64,000 bases of DNA from Crotalaria pallida (Eukaryota; Streptophyta; Magnoliopsida; Fabales; Fabaceae), in the NCBI GenBank assembly GCA_037953625.1, contig CM075653.1, forward strand, positions 104,077,639-104,141,638, in the 5' to 3' direction. The position numbers and the translations under genes are program-made. Below, one piece after another: positions 54,674 to 64,000 of the stretch. Every line of letters begins with the position of its first letter. The stretch's first letter is position 1. The notes beneath the pieces are model-generated. The model saw only the letters and a list, made by a program, of their open reading frames with translations, was not told where the DNA came from and ran no database searches.

Positions 54674-55252
54674 TGTGGTGGACTCGGACTAGCCGAGGTC
54701 CTTAGACTACCTCGCCAAAGTCCTAAGGACCCTTCAGGAAGCCTTCTAAGCGCTTGGCCGAGCTCAATGTTCAACGGCCGAACAGACGCCAGATACGGGC
54801 CGATCTCACTCTCCAACTCAGGTCCGACGTCTAAGTCCGACACCCTCCCAAGTCCAACACCTTCCCAAGTCCGACACCTAGGACCTGATGACGTCTCCCT
54901 TCTTATCCACAAGGACAGCTCACCACCTTATCCACAAGGACAGCTCACCACCTTATCCGCCAGGACAGCCTATCCACTCATAGCTCAGTACAGGCTGGCC
55001 CTACTTGGGCCTAAAGCAAGCCCATTAGGGCAACCAGCTCCGCCCTATAAGTAGCTCCGTACTACATGGGGCTCAGGTACGTCCTCTAACCCTAATTGCC
55101 ACTATCACACACCAGTGATTAGGGTTACTCCCCTAGCTCTTTTCCTTGGCCACTTGAGGACTCCCACCAAACATCACATTTCAACCCTAGACAAAGGCTC
55201 CTTCGTAGGTCTTCTCCTACCCTTGGAGATCCTTACCGTCTAGGACATCACA
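54674..55252 (+). repeat. Element B 3' LTR (579 bp)
   Basis: Partner of 46039-46616; ends at TSD CTTAA. Confidence 0.95.
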
Positions 55253-55257
55253 CTTAA

Positions 55258-56178
55258 CTCATTTTATACTTCCAAGTATATGAATTTCGTGCTTGTGCTA
55301 GAAAAGCAAAAGAGGGTTTGAAATTTTATTAAAAACTTTTTCGTTTTAATTATGAATTGAAAAATTCCAAAGCCAAAAATTTTGTAGAAAATTATTTTAT
55401 CAATCTAGACATTATCTATATGAAATTTGGAGAAGGATTTCGAAATTTCGAAATTTCTTTATTTATTTTCATTTCTTGAGATTTAACTAGTATTTTTACC
55501 ATTTTCAGGTTTTGTCTTCTTGAAAAATAATTAGAAGAATTATGAATTATTGATTCATATTTTTATTTTCATATACCTACTGTATAAAAGTGATTAAAAC
55601 TTTATGAGGAGTTATTTTACACCTACTTATCATATTTTACTCATTTTTCGTACATTAAGTATCCTAGAAGTCCCATAATCCTACCTAAAATGGCCTATAC
55701 TTAGAATAAAACAATCCCCTACTACCTCCACCTATTGGCACGCCTAGCTCTACTCATGAGCTGCCAAGATTACTTTATTGGTATGCTTGGTCAGTCTTGG
55801 GCAGCCAAAAAACCATATTTCAAGGCCAAAAGCATCCAACATAAGTAAAGTACTCTTACACTACTTTTTGACCATGACCTTGTGGTCCCTTTATCTTGCA
55901 CGCCTATGACCATCCTTGGAAGGGGTTCTCCATTCAGATTTCATCCTTTATTATTTACACTTGAGAGCCATATTCATTCATTTACTCATTTCACTTCCAA
56001 GAGAACCTGAAAGAGCAAAATTCTTCTTCTCTTTTCTTGCCAAAACCGCGAGCATCAATATTGCTTTTAGGTCCAGATTTTTGTTTTTCTTCTATTCATT
56101 TTCCTCTCGTTCAATCTATCATCCATCCCTTCACCAGCCCGATTTATTTCCAAAATTCTTCTCTTTTCTTGCCAAAAC
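55258..56178. repeat. 1.1-kb tandem repeat, block 4
   Basis: Continues the unit broken at 46038. Near its end (56010-56178) the stretch with tcttctcttttcttgcc is partly repeated after a new ~20-bp piece, and the unit picks up again after element I with the same words, so this unit carries a local duplication of ~150 bp. Confidence 0.9.
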
Positions 56179-56535
56179 TGTAATAGCCCGATTTTCATAA
56201 CTCAAAACAATTAACTTTTATGTATTAAAGTTACCAAAAATGAGGCCAAATTTTTTTATTTTTTTTTAAAAACGCGATTGAAAAATCATTGTTGTGTTGT
56301 AACGTCCTCTTTTCTAAAAACCGAGTTGTTACCAAAAACCTCTTTCACCTAAACTCTACGGTGGATAAAAGAGCTTGATTCCAAAAAAGTAATGATTCAT
56401 TACATTTGATTAAAAGTGTTCATAGTAGTTTCCTAAACAAGGTACTTCCACAACATAGAATGAAAATTAGCTGAATTACAGAAATGGTTCTTCACTTGGT
56501 AATCCTTCACACCTAACATAAACAAGCGACTTAAA

Positions 56536-56708
56536 CTAGACACGCTGTTTTCGTTTCCTTCTGATGAAGACTATCGGATTCGACTCCCTTTCCTCTTCTG
56601 CAGATGCCTTTTCACCAGAGGATGATGCTATCTCGGTTGTTGCCTCTCCTTCGGAACTTGACTTGATCTCTGTAGGATTCTCATGTTTTGATGCTAACAA
56701 TCTTTCTC
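56536..56708 (-). pseudogene. C-terminal part of the small ORF of element I
   Basis: A minus frame with an acidic, Ser/Glu-rich run (SSSEGEATTEIASSSGEKA, EEERES) and a basic end (RRKRKQRV). It is separated from the N-terminal part by the nested Copia LTR. An acidic tail at this place agrees with F and G. Confidence 0.5.
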
Positions 56709-56968
56709 CAAGCAACAACATTGGCAACAAGCAAGCTACACCACATGAAGATTAGAATTAGGATTTTTATTAATTCTATTTCAATGTAATCTTTATTTTT
56801 ATGCAATGCATCTCATTGGTGTGGGTAGCTTAGGTGATTTTAAGAATATTTAAATAATGTTTGATTAAGAGTGACGATACTTTAAATCTTGATTAAATAG
56901 CTCTATTAAAAGTTTTGTGAAAATCCTTTTAGAAAAACCTTGTTTTTTTTCAGATTCTGATCAGTTCA

Positions 56969-57099
56969 CTCGAGTAATGAGTATTGGATCACTCGAGTAA
57001 TTTATGTCATGACAGGTTAATCGAGTAATGGTTTACACATCACTCGAGTAACTTAATCTGACATGTTTTAATCGAGTGATGTTATATGGTTTACTCGAG
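56969..57099. repeat. Palindrome pairs at 23-bp spacing (Copia-type LTR, cluster 1)
   Basis: Hexamers start at 56969/56992, 57020/57043 and 57071/57094; each pair is 23 bp apart. In pairs two and three the first member is ATCGAG. The pair-to-pair distance is 51 bp in both steps. Confidence 0.9.
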
Positions 57100-57894
57100 T
57101 AATTCAATCAGTGTTTTGAAAATTTTAAAAGGACTTAATTTTCTCTTTCACAAGATATACACATTCATTCTTACAATTTTCTATACACTTTCAAAAGCAA
57201 TTCAAGAGCTATTTTACTTCTTTCAAGAGCTATCAAGATTCAACAAAGAACTTTTCATTCTTCACAATATTTCTCTCATTGTTCAAATATTCTTGAGATC
57301 ATAATTTTTGTTCTTAGTGGTTGTTGAAGATTTGCAATTTGTGATTGCATCATTGAAGTTTCAACACAAGTGAAGAATCTCACAAGGAAGACTTTGAGGA
57401 TCAAATCAAAGCAAGAAAAGAGGATTGGTTGGAAGCATCTTCAATCAATTAGCAAGGAAATCTAGAATTCTCAAAAGGGGTAGATTAGATCAAAGTGTTT
57501 GGTACACACTTTGAGTTGGGTTTTAAGATAGGAGAACTAAGAATCTAGTTGCATCTTAAAACATTGTAAAATCTACATTTGAAGATTTCTAGTGAAGAAT
57601 CTCTCTTGATTCAAGAGGGGACTGGAGTAGCTTTCAAGTGGGTGAAAGTGAACCAGGATAAATCCTTGTGTCTCTTTTATTTTCATTCCTTGTATTGCAT
57701 TAATTCATTAACAATTGCATTTTTAGGTTAGAATTGGGGTTTTCTTAATTCTACTCATTTGATCTAAAATTGCATGTTAATATTACTTGAAATTGTTCAT
57801 ATTAATCATTCATAATTTGTTGAATCATCATAGCATTGTTATTCTTGAAGAACTCCATTGAAAACTGAGTTTTAATTGAATTTTACCCAGTTTA

Positions 57895-58076
57895 CTCGAG
57901 TAAAGTTCTTGTCACTCGAGTAATCTGCTTTCAGTTTATGAACAATACTCGAGTAGGTTTTCTGTTACTCGAGTGATTTAAAAATAGCTTTCGTAATACT
58001 CGAGTGATTTGCTGAATACTCGAGTGAAATTATTTTTGCTTGCGTATTACTCGAGTGATGTCTTGAGTTACTCGAG
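57895..58076. repeat. Palindrome pairs at 20-bp spacing (Copia-type LTR, cluster 2)
   Basis: CTCGAG starts at 57895/57915, 57948/57968, 57999/58019 and 58050/58071: spacing 20, 20, 20 and 21 bp. Pairs repeat every 51-53 bp. Sequence between the palindromes is not conserved. Confidence 0.92.
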
Positions 58077-58213
58077 TAATCTGACTTGAATTTTTAAGAA
58101 ATTTTATTTTCATAAAACCATTCTCTTAGGTGAACGAAAAATCTGTAATAAGGCTTCAATATTCTATTCACCCCCCCTCTAGACTATATTGAGCCGCTTG
58201 TTGCTTTCCAACA

Positions 58214-58455
58214 ATCTCCACACCGAACAATTTTATAGGTTTCTGTTTAGCTGCATCCCGTGGCGGCGGTTCATTGCTATCGTATCCCATTAGAGAGGCG
58301 CTTCCCAAACACGACCCCAGTGTCGTTCTGCTTAGTTTGTGTTCTGGATCCGCAATCAGCATCTCAGTGTATCCCATCCACGCCCATCCATAACGGGTGG
58401 GTTTCTAGCCGATTCCTCGACGTCGCCATGTGGTAATCTCCAAGCGATGTTCCAT
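58214..58455 (-). pseudogene. N-terminal part of the small ORF of element I
   Basis: ATG at 58455 on the minus strand, directly after GGGCAG (acceptor-like, as in G). DNA upstream of the ATG aligns with G (ttgctggtatt, aacgggcag). The frame stops after 16 codons; a shifted frame (MGYTEMLIADPEHKLSRTTLG) continues the alignment with G (DDPRHFLRGTSL). So it is a broken copy of the same small gene. Confidence 0.55.
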
Positions 58456-61400
58456 CTGCCCGTTGGAATACCAGCAACACCGATGTGCCAACGAACAGGA
58501 GAGAGTAAGCGATCCGAACGACGCATCGTCGACGGTGTGGGATTACGATAGGCAAGATAATAGGACCACACACACATACAATACAGACACACAACACACA
58601 TACAGAATAACATTTAAGCATATCGTCACTATCATTATCGATGTTCCTTATTATTCCAAAGTCATTATCACTCATTACCATTTCCTTCTTAATTCTCTAC
58701 CTTTATTTCTAAATCCACTCATGGAAGTTAAATTCCTTTCCCACATTTCCATTCTCAATCTCTTTCTCATTCTTCACATTTCTTAAACTCTTATTTCTTA
58801 CAAATGTAAATCTTTTCTTATCATGTCTTATTAAGTTATGGCCATCGATGATCGGGGAGTTAAGGTATCATCGAGGTACGCGTTCTTTCGTAGTTAGCAC
58901 TCACGTCACAAGTCTACATCTCCTCGGCCATCCATCCACCTAGTCGGAAGCAAACAAGAGTACAAGACCTTTACCGTGCGGGCACGACAGCTGTCTCACA
59001 ACAATTGGTCCCAGACCAGGAGGACTACATCCTAAAATCATATCATATTAATTCAATTCATATAATCAAGGCACACTGTCTCATAGTGGCAATCAAGATG
59101 CCCCACTCCAGTCCCTCTCACTGTTCTAGATTTGCAATCTAGGGGGCGTCAGTACTGTTTTAGTGCGCATGCAGAACTTACCACGACATTGGACCCAGTC
59201 CCTACCACGTTCGTACGCCACATATGGAGTTCGTTCTGCCTAGAAAAGCACTCAAGACTTCTTGACGTTTCACCGTCATCGTCCTCCCCTAATCCAATCT
59301 CCTCGTAAGTATCCGCAGATACTTATGGTTCATTCCTCTCCACTACTTCGGGTTAACTCTCATACCTCACCGTGTTCGCGCTGTTAATGTCTTTTAAAGT
59401 CTTTTATCTTTCTAATTAACCTATTGGTCGGTCCATCCTTCGTGCATCCCTTCAATGAGTCCCGACCACTATCTTTCAACGTCACTTTTCCTTTAGTAGC
59501 ACAGAGCTGGGATTGCATCGACAACTTGCATTTCTTTTACAATCTTTCTCAAAAGTCTTATTTCATAAATCTTTACAAAATATCCCTTTCGAAACTTTCT
59601 CAAAAACATCCGTTTGTAAAGCTTTCTCAAAAATCTAGTTTTGTAGACTTTTTCAAAAATCTCCTTTTGAGAACCTTTTCAAAAATCTCTTTTCATAAAC
59701 TTTTGTAAAAATCTCATTTTATAAGCTTCCTTAAAATCTCATTTCACAAAAATCTGCAAAAATAATGTTTCGCCATCTTTCAAAAAAAATAGTGTTTCAC
59801 AAACTCTTTTCATAATAGTGTTTCTAAAAAGAAATAAAGTTTCACAAATTCTTTTTCCAAAAAGAAGGTTTCATAAAATCCTTTCGAAAGTAATATTTCA
59901 TAAATTCTTTTCAAAAAATAACATTTCACAAATCTTTTCCAAAAATCTCTTTTCACAAACCCTTTTCAAAAACCCACTTTCACAAATCTTGTCAAAAATT
60001 TCTTTTCGGAAACATTTTTCAAAAATCCATTTTACTGAGCGCTAGTGGAGGAGCAAGCTCAACTCAACACTAGTCTCATTTGAAAACAAAATCAAAGGAG
60101 CTAAGCTCCACTCAACTCATATCTCGCCTCCATGGCAACATTACTCCTCCCAGCTCTGGCTCATCATCATCATTATCATCAACTCTTCTCCAATCTCACT
60201 ATCTTATCTCTTTCTAACTCATCTTATATCTCTTATCATTAATCCTATCTATTTGTGTCTTTTACTCTCCTAACTTACTTACTTCCTTTTCATTATCAGG
60301 ACGTAACTGACGTCCATCAGCATGCTACTCATATTAATTAACGATTAAAATATCATCATACATAATTAAACAGTAAATAAAGCATGCTATATCACATTAC
60401 AAACACACAATCATCACACACCATAATGTGGTCTTTGTCCTCTTTGTATAAGTGGCCACACAAGAGAAACAATTGCCACTATACTACTGACTTAGGACCA
60501 CTAAGTTCCGATCTTTAAGCTGATACAGAACGTCCTAATAAATCACCTAACTACCACGGTGTCTTAGGAAAGCTTCTCTCTCACCTGAGGTCCAGCAATT
60601 TAATGTGTGTGCTCTCCTCGGATCCTTGTCGCTGCCAGCTGCCCCACCCCTTTCCTATATCATTCCTCGTAGTAAATAAAACACTTTACGTTATTGACTT
60701 GTACGATAAAATCTTTTCTTAGTTCAATACTGGTCCTTCGCTTAGAATATAACCGTTTTTAATCCGGCTTTTTCGTAAATCAGCTATCACTTGAAAACTT
60801 TACTTTAAATCATATGAAAACGTTTTTAAATATAAGAAGCAAGTCCAAGTAATTCTGGACAGCAAGAAAAGATTTACAAAATCACTTTAATAAAAACTCC
60901 GAAAACATTGTAAAAACATTCTTTGTTTGAAATAACGCTTTTATTCAAAATTAACACTTTCAAATTCAAGTTTTTATCATAATACAAACTTTGGACAGCC
61001 ATAAACACAATTTAAAAATCTTAAGTAAATCAAATCAAATTTTCTTAAAATCAACTTATTTTAAAACCGTTCACACACTCAAATATTTTTCAAATATAAC
61101 TAACACACAACCACAATATAACTCCAAACAAATCAACCAAATTATTTTATAATCAATAAATCCTAATATTAACCATATATTTAATTATCTTTCAAGCATT
61201 ACTCCACACACAACAACAAACAACACTTTAATAATTTATTAGAAGTATTTAAACAATTTAATCAACCTCAAAGAAATTATGCAACTCACATAATTCATTT
61301 TCTCAACATAAAGCACTTAGGCATGCAAGTATTCATAAACCAAATGGAATCAAGTTTCAAACCAAACACATTCACATTTATCACTATGCACATTTTATTT

Positions 61401-62620
61401 CATGCAATTAGACTCCCTTAACCTATTTAACTATATACCCGAATGAAAGCAAAGAAAGCAAGTTAAACATCACAGTTTAAATTACATTAATCAACTTGGT
61501 TTATTTTAGGCACTTAAATTCCACTTTCTTTTAATCCTAACCGAATACACATAAGCACACACATATATTCATTTAAACATAATAATCTTCCAAGATTAAT
61601 TTAATTTATTTATTTCCTTTATCTTTACATAAAGAATCGATTTAGAAAATAAATGTTCACAACACAATTTCAAGCAATTTATTTTAGCACAATTCCTCAA
61701 AACATACTCATTTCTTTTAAGTCATTTCATTGAGAAGGAATCCTAGTCTAGCTAACATGTGTAGGCCGAATATCATCATGATAAAGCAAGGTTTAATTTT
61801 TAAATCTTCATCATGCATGCACATAGAACATAGATCAAGGCAAAGATCATTTTTCAAGAACTTGTTTCCTTGTTTTCCTTGTAAAAACCGTGAGGTCTAT
61901 GAGGAAAAATAAAATCTTTTTATTCAAAACCAAATGCATGTTCCTAAATCTTATAGATCAAGTCATGAAATCAATCAATAGGTACAATCAAAGATGAAAA
62001 TTGTTTTGAGTTGAAAAAGAATCAAAACCGTGACATGCAAAGAAGATTGGTTGACTCTTTTGGTTCAAAAACAACATGCATGCACCAAAGGTCAAACTTT
62101 TCAAGGATCAACACAAGATCAAAGCTTTTGTCAAGTTTAAAATCAAATCAAAGCATGCTCACTATTTAAATTAACTCTTCTAAACATAAAATTAGCATAA
62201 AATCACTTAGATCAAATTAAAAGCATTAGTACCTAATTTCTCTACTCTTGGCCGAATCACCTAGTTCTCGATTTGATGATTTATGAGTTCATTTGTTCTT
62301 AAAAATTCAAGATCAAGACATAAAAAGGACATGCAAGGGAAAATGAGAATCATAAGGCCACAAAATCAACATGCAAGAGAAAATCAAAGCAATATATGAA
62401 TTTTGAACACAACTTCAAACAAAACCCGTGATGAAGAAAAACAACAAGTAAGAGATCAAACTTTCCAACACCAACATTCAAGATCAAAGCATAAAAATAA
62501 CATGCAAGACACTTAGACCTCAAGATCATTCACAAACGATTACATGCATCACAAGAATTAAATAAAGTCCATTAGAGAATCCTTTACAACACAAAATTAT
62601 TCAATTAAAACTCTCTCTAC
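58456..62620. other. Non-coding body of element I
   Basis: AT-rich. 58900-59290 matches G 21950-22330 in reverse complement. 59530-60030 is a degenerate array of ~20-30-bp words (caaaaatctc-ttttca). 61700-62560 resembles G 19720-20400 in reverse. A donor-like AAG|GTAGAG lies at 62620 (minus strand). No gene seen apart from the small ORF. Confidence 0.55.
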
Positions 62621-63856
62621 CTTAATTCCTAACTTAAATCTTCAAATCTCCTCTTCTCCTCCTTTTGGGGTTTGCCTCGGCCTCTCTTCTTCTAGGGTTG
62701 ATGGATGGTTTTCTCCTTGAGTTTTGATGAAGGATGTGGGTGGAAGAAGGAAATCAAGGATGTTTGGGGGTTAAAAATTTGGGTCTTCACTCTTCCTCTC
62801 CTCTCCTCTCTTCACGGCCTCACTCTCGTTCTCTCTATGTCTTAAGAGCTTGAGAGTGCTCTTGAGAGTAAGTGTGTTTGTGGAAGAATGAAATGAACAA
62901 GGAAATGAATCAATTAGCCAACCTCACACACACACACACGGCCTATATGGGCAAAGGCAAGGGGTGGAATTTTCCCTTTTTAGCCTCGGTTCAAGGAGTG
63001 AGCTTAAGGGCAATTCGGTCCAACCAAGAGTTTGCATGGGAGGGGTCTTTTCAAAAGTGAGACAAGGTGGAAGAAAGTCTTCCTAGGCATCATGACTAAC
63101 ACCTCCTAATCTCCTCCTATTTTCTATTTAAAATTCACTTTCTTAATACTTAAGAAAATCACTCCTACTTGGTTCTTCTATTCCTCATATGGCCGAACCA
63201 CATACACATGCACACTCATACACATACAATTAATTTTCATTTGTCATAACAACACATAGCATGGACTCATGGGATAATGCATACACTTAACACATATATA
63301 ATCATGCATACAATTAATATTTTTGGGGGCATCATGTCCACACAACACACATACACATATACATCATACACACTTTCATTTTCCTTCATTTATTTAATCC
63401 TTATGTAATCCTAAGCATGTACACATACACATACACTTATCATACATATAAATACACACATACATGCATCATACATTACGCATACACATATACGCACATA
63501 CATATACACATGCATTATATTCTTTTCAATAACTAACTTCTCATATAATCCTAAGCATACCTATACATACCAAAACCGTGTATATACACACATGTCTAGA
63601 AAATAATTCTTTTTAATCATGGAGTACCAAAAATCACAAATATTTTTATAAAAACATCAAGCATATAGACTTTTCCAAAACTAAATTTCTAAACCTTGGA
63701 CATTACTTCAGAAAATCATTTCTTTAAAAATCACTCATTATCTTGAAAACATGAATTATGAAAATTATTTAAGAAAATACTCCTTCAAAACACTTTTCTC
63801 AAAAATAAATTTCTTTAGTATTTTTATTTAATACGAGGAATTTGCGGGGTGTTACA
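62621..63856 (-). promoter_or_regulatory. Presumed promoter and leader region of element I
   Basis: On the minus strand from 63856: CA/TG-rich sequence (63180-63580), then a weak TATA-like CATATAGG near 62944-62951, a (TG)n run (62926-62940 as CA), and a pyrimidine-rich leader with aagagagg words. It parallels the TATA plus purine/pyrimidine leader of G. The position suggests the same role. Confidence 0.4.
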
Positions 63857-63861
63857 AAAAC

Positions 63862-64000
63862 CGTAAGCATCAATATGGGTTTTAGGTCCAGATTTTTGTT
63901 CTTCTTCTACTCATTTTCCTCTCATACAATCTATCATCCAACACTTCTAAGTTTCCAACCATTAAAAGACCAAAAATATTTCCCATTCTCACCATTAAAA
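63862..64000. repeat. 1.1-kb tandem repeat, block 5 (window edge)
   Basis: Array sequence resumes after TSD AAAAC of element I with aaccgtaagcatcaatatgg and runs out of the window. Confidence 0.92.

Larger units (their letters stand above)
46039..55252 (+). mobile_element. Element B: Tat-lineage Ty3/gypsy, pol kept, gag mostly deleted
   Basis: It starts TGTGGTGGACTCGG and ends GACATCACA, with TSD CTTAA (46034-46038 and 55253-55257) inside the tandem array. 9214 bp. Order: LTR, primer-binding site, gag N-terminus fused to protease, RT, RNase H, second RNase H, integrase, conserved block, antisense ORF with intron, duplicated polypurine tract, LTR. Stops and a frameshift break pol and the antisense ORF. 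RT followed by two RNase H domains, the second of archaeal type, is the mark of the Tat lineage. It is the same family as A. Confidence 0.95.
56709..58213 (-). mobile_element. Copia-type solo LTR nested in element I
   Basis: On the minus strand it starts TGTTGGAAAGCAAC at 58213, followed by the G-run and GTGAATAG signature. The far end near 56709 is not clean: neither a perfect CA end nor a perfect TSD is visible (ATCTC against TTCTC), so that boundary is approximate. ~1.5 kb with no coding sequence. It contains seven pairs of CTCGAG/ATCGAG palindromes. SIRE/Maximus-type identity is a guess from the start motif. Confidence 0.65.
56179..63856 (-). mobile_element. Element I: reverse-oriented relative of G, with a Copia-type LTR nested
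   Basis: On the minus strand it starts TGTAACACCCCGC and ends CGGGCTATTACA, with TSD AAAAC (56174-56178 and 63857-63861). Both ends match G in opposite orientation. With the nested LTR removed it is ~6.2 kb. It has no LTRs and no pol. It carries a broken small ORF split by the nested LTR, a long AT-rich body with runs of 'caaaaatct' and 'tttca' words (59530-60030), and CA-rich sequence at the 5' end (63180-63580). Confidence 0.87.

Noticed and set aside
46039..55252. Endogenous pararetrovirus
   Set aside because: B has an integrase with D,D,E, LTRs, a PBS and TSDs, and no movement or coat protein; it is a Ty3/gypsy retrotransposon.
59424..60045. Phe/Lys/Ser-rich ORFs in element I
   Set aside because: Products of a degenerate tttca/caaaaatct repeat; low complexity and on the strand opposite to the element.

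Overview
The window is plant nuclear DNA, probably pericentromeric or subtelomeric heterochromatin of a large-genome flowering plant (species not identifiable from this sequence). I see no ordinary host gene, rRNA or tRNA gene. It is one array of a ~1.1-kb tandem repeat (about ten units, ~11 kb in total) blown apart by nested retroelements. Nearly every insertion has intact TG...CA ends and a 5-bp target-site duplication (TSD), so the insertion order can be read directly.

Layout. 1-243: edge of a Copia-type LTR. 244-4143: tandem array. 4144-23564: element G (ends TGTGACATCC / GCTGTTACA), which carries the TRIM-like element H (4866-15936, itself hit by Tat-type element A at 5688-14362) and the related element F (16162-19710). 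23570-23892: array. 23893-40295: reverse-oriented Tat-like element E, which carries element D (28821-39333); D in turn carries Tat-like element C (32536-38652) and a SINE (38715-38904). 40301-46038: about five array units. 46039-55252: Tat-type element B. 55258-56178: array. 56179-63856: reverse-oriented element I, with a Copia-type LTR inside. 63862-64000: array.

Two groups of elements matter. (1) Ty3/gypsy Tat-lineage elements A, B, C and E share a primer-binding site beginning TTGGCGCCGT, a duplicated polypurine tract and an antisense ORF (aORF) between pol and the 3' LTR. A keeps gag and protease but has lost nearly all of pol. B keeps protease, RT, two RNase H domains and integrase but has lost most of gag. 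The aORF contains a short spliceosomal intron at the same place and phase in A and B. (2) Elements G, F, D and I start TGTRACAYCC, end in ...ACA, have 5-bp TSDs and no LTRs or pol. They are either giant solo LTRs or an unnamed non-autonomous class. In F and D a promoter-like region, a 5' leader and a long candidate intron lead to a short ORF whose protein is clearly conserved between the two (42 of the first 60 residues identical, 22 of those through different synonymous codons). A diverged counterpart lies in G and a broken one in I.

A third signal is a set of 6-bp palindromes (mostly CTCGAG, sometimes ATCGAT) placed in pairs at a nearly fixed 20-bp spacing. It occurs in element F and, independently, in both Copia-type LTR sequences. 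I know of no description of this module or of the small protein family, but could not search.
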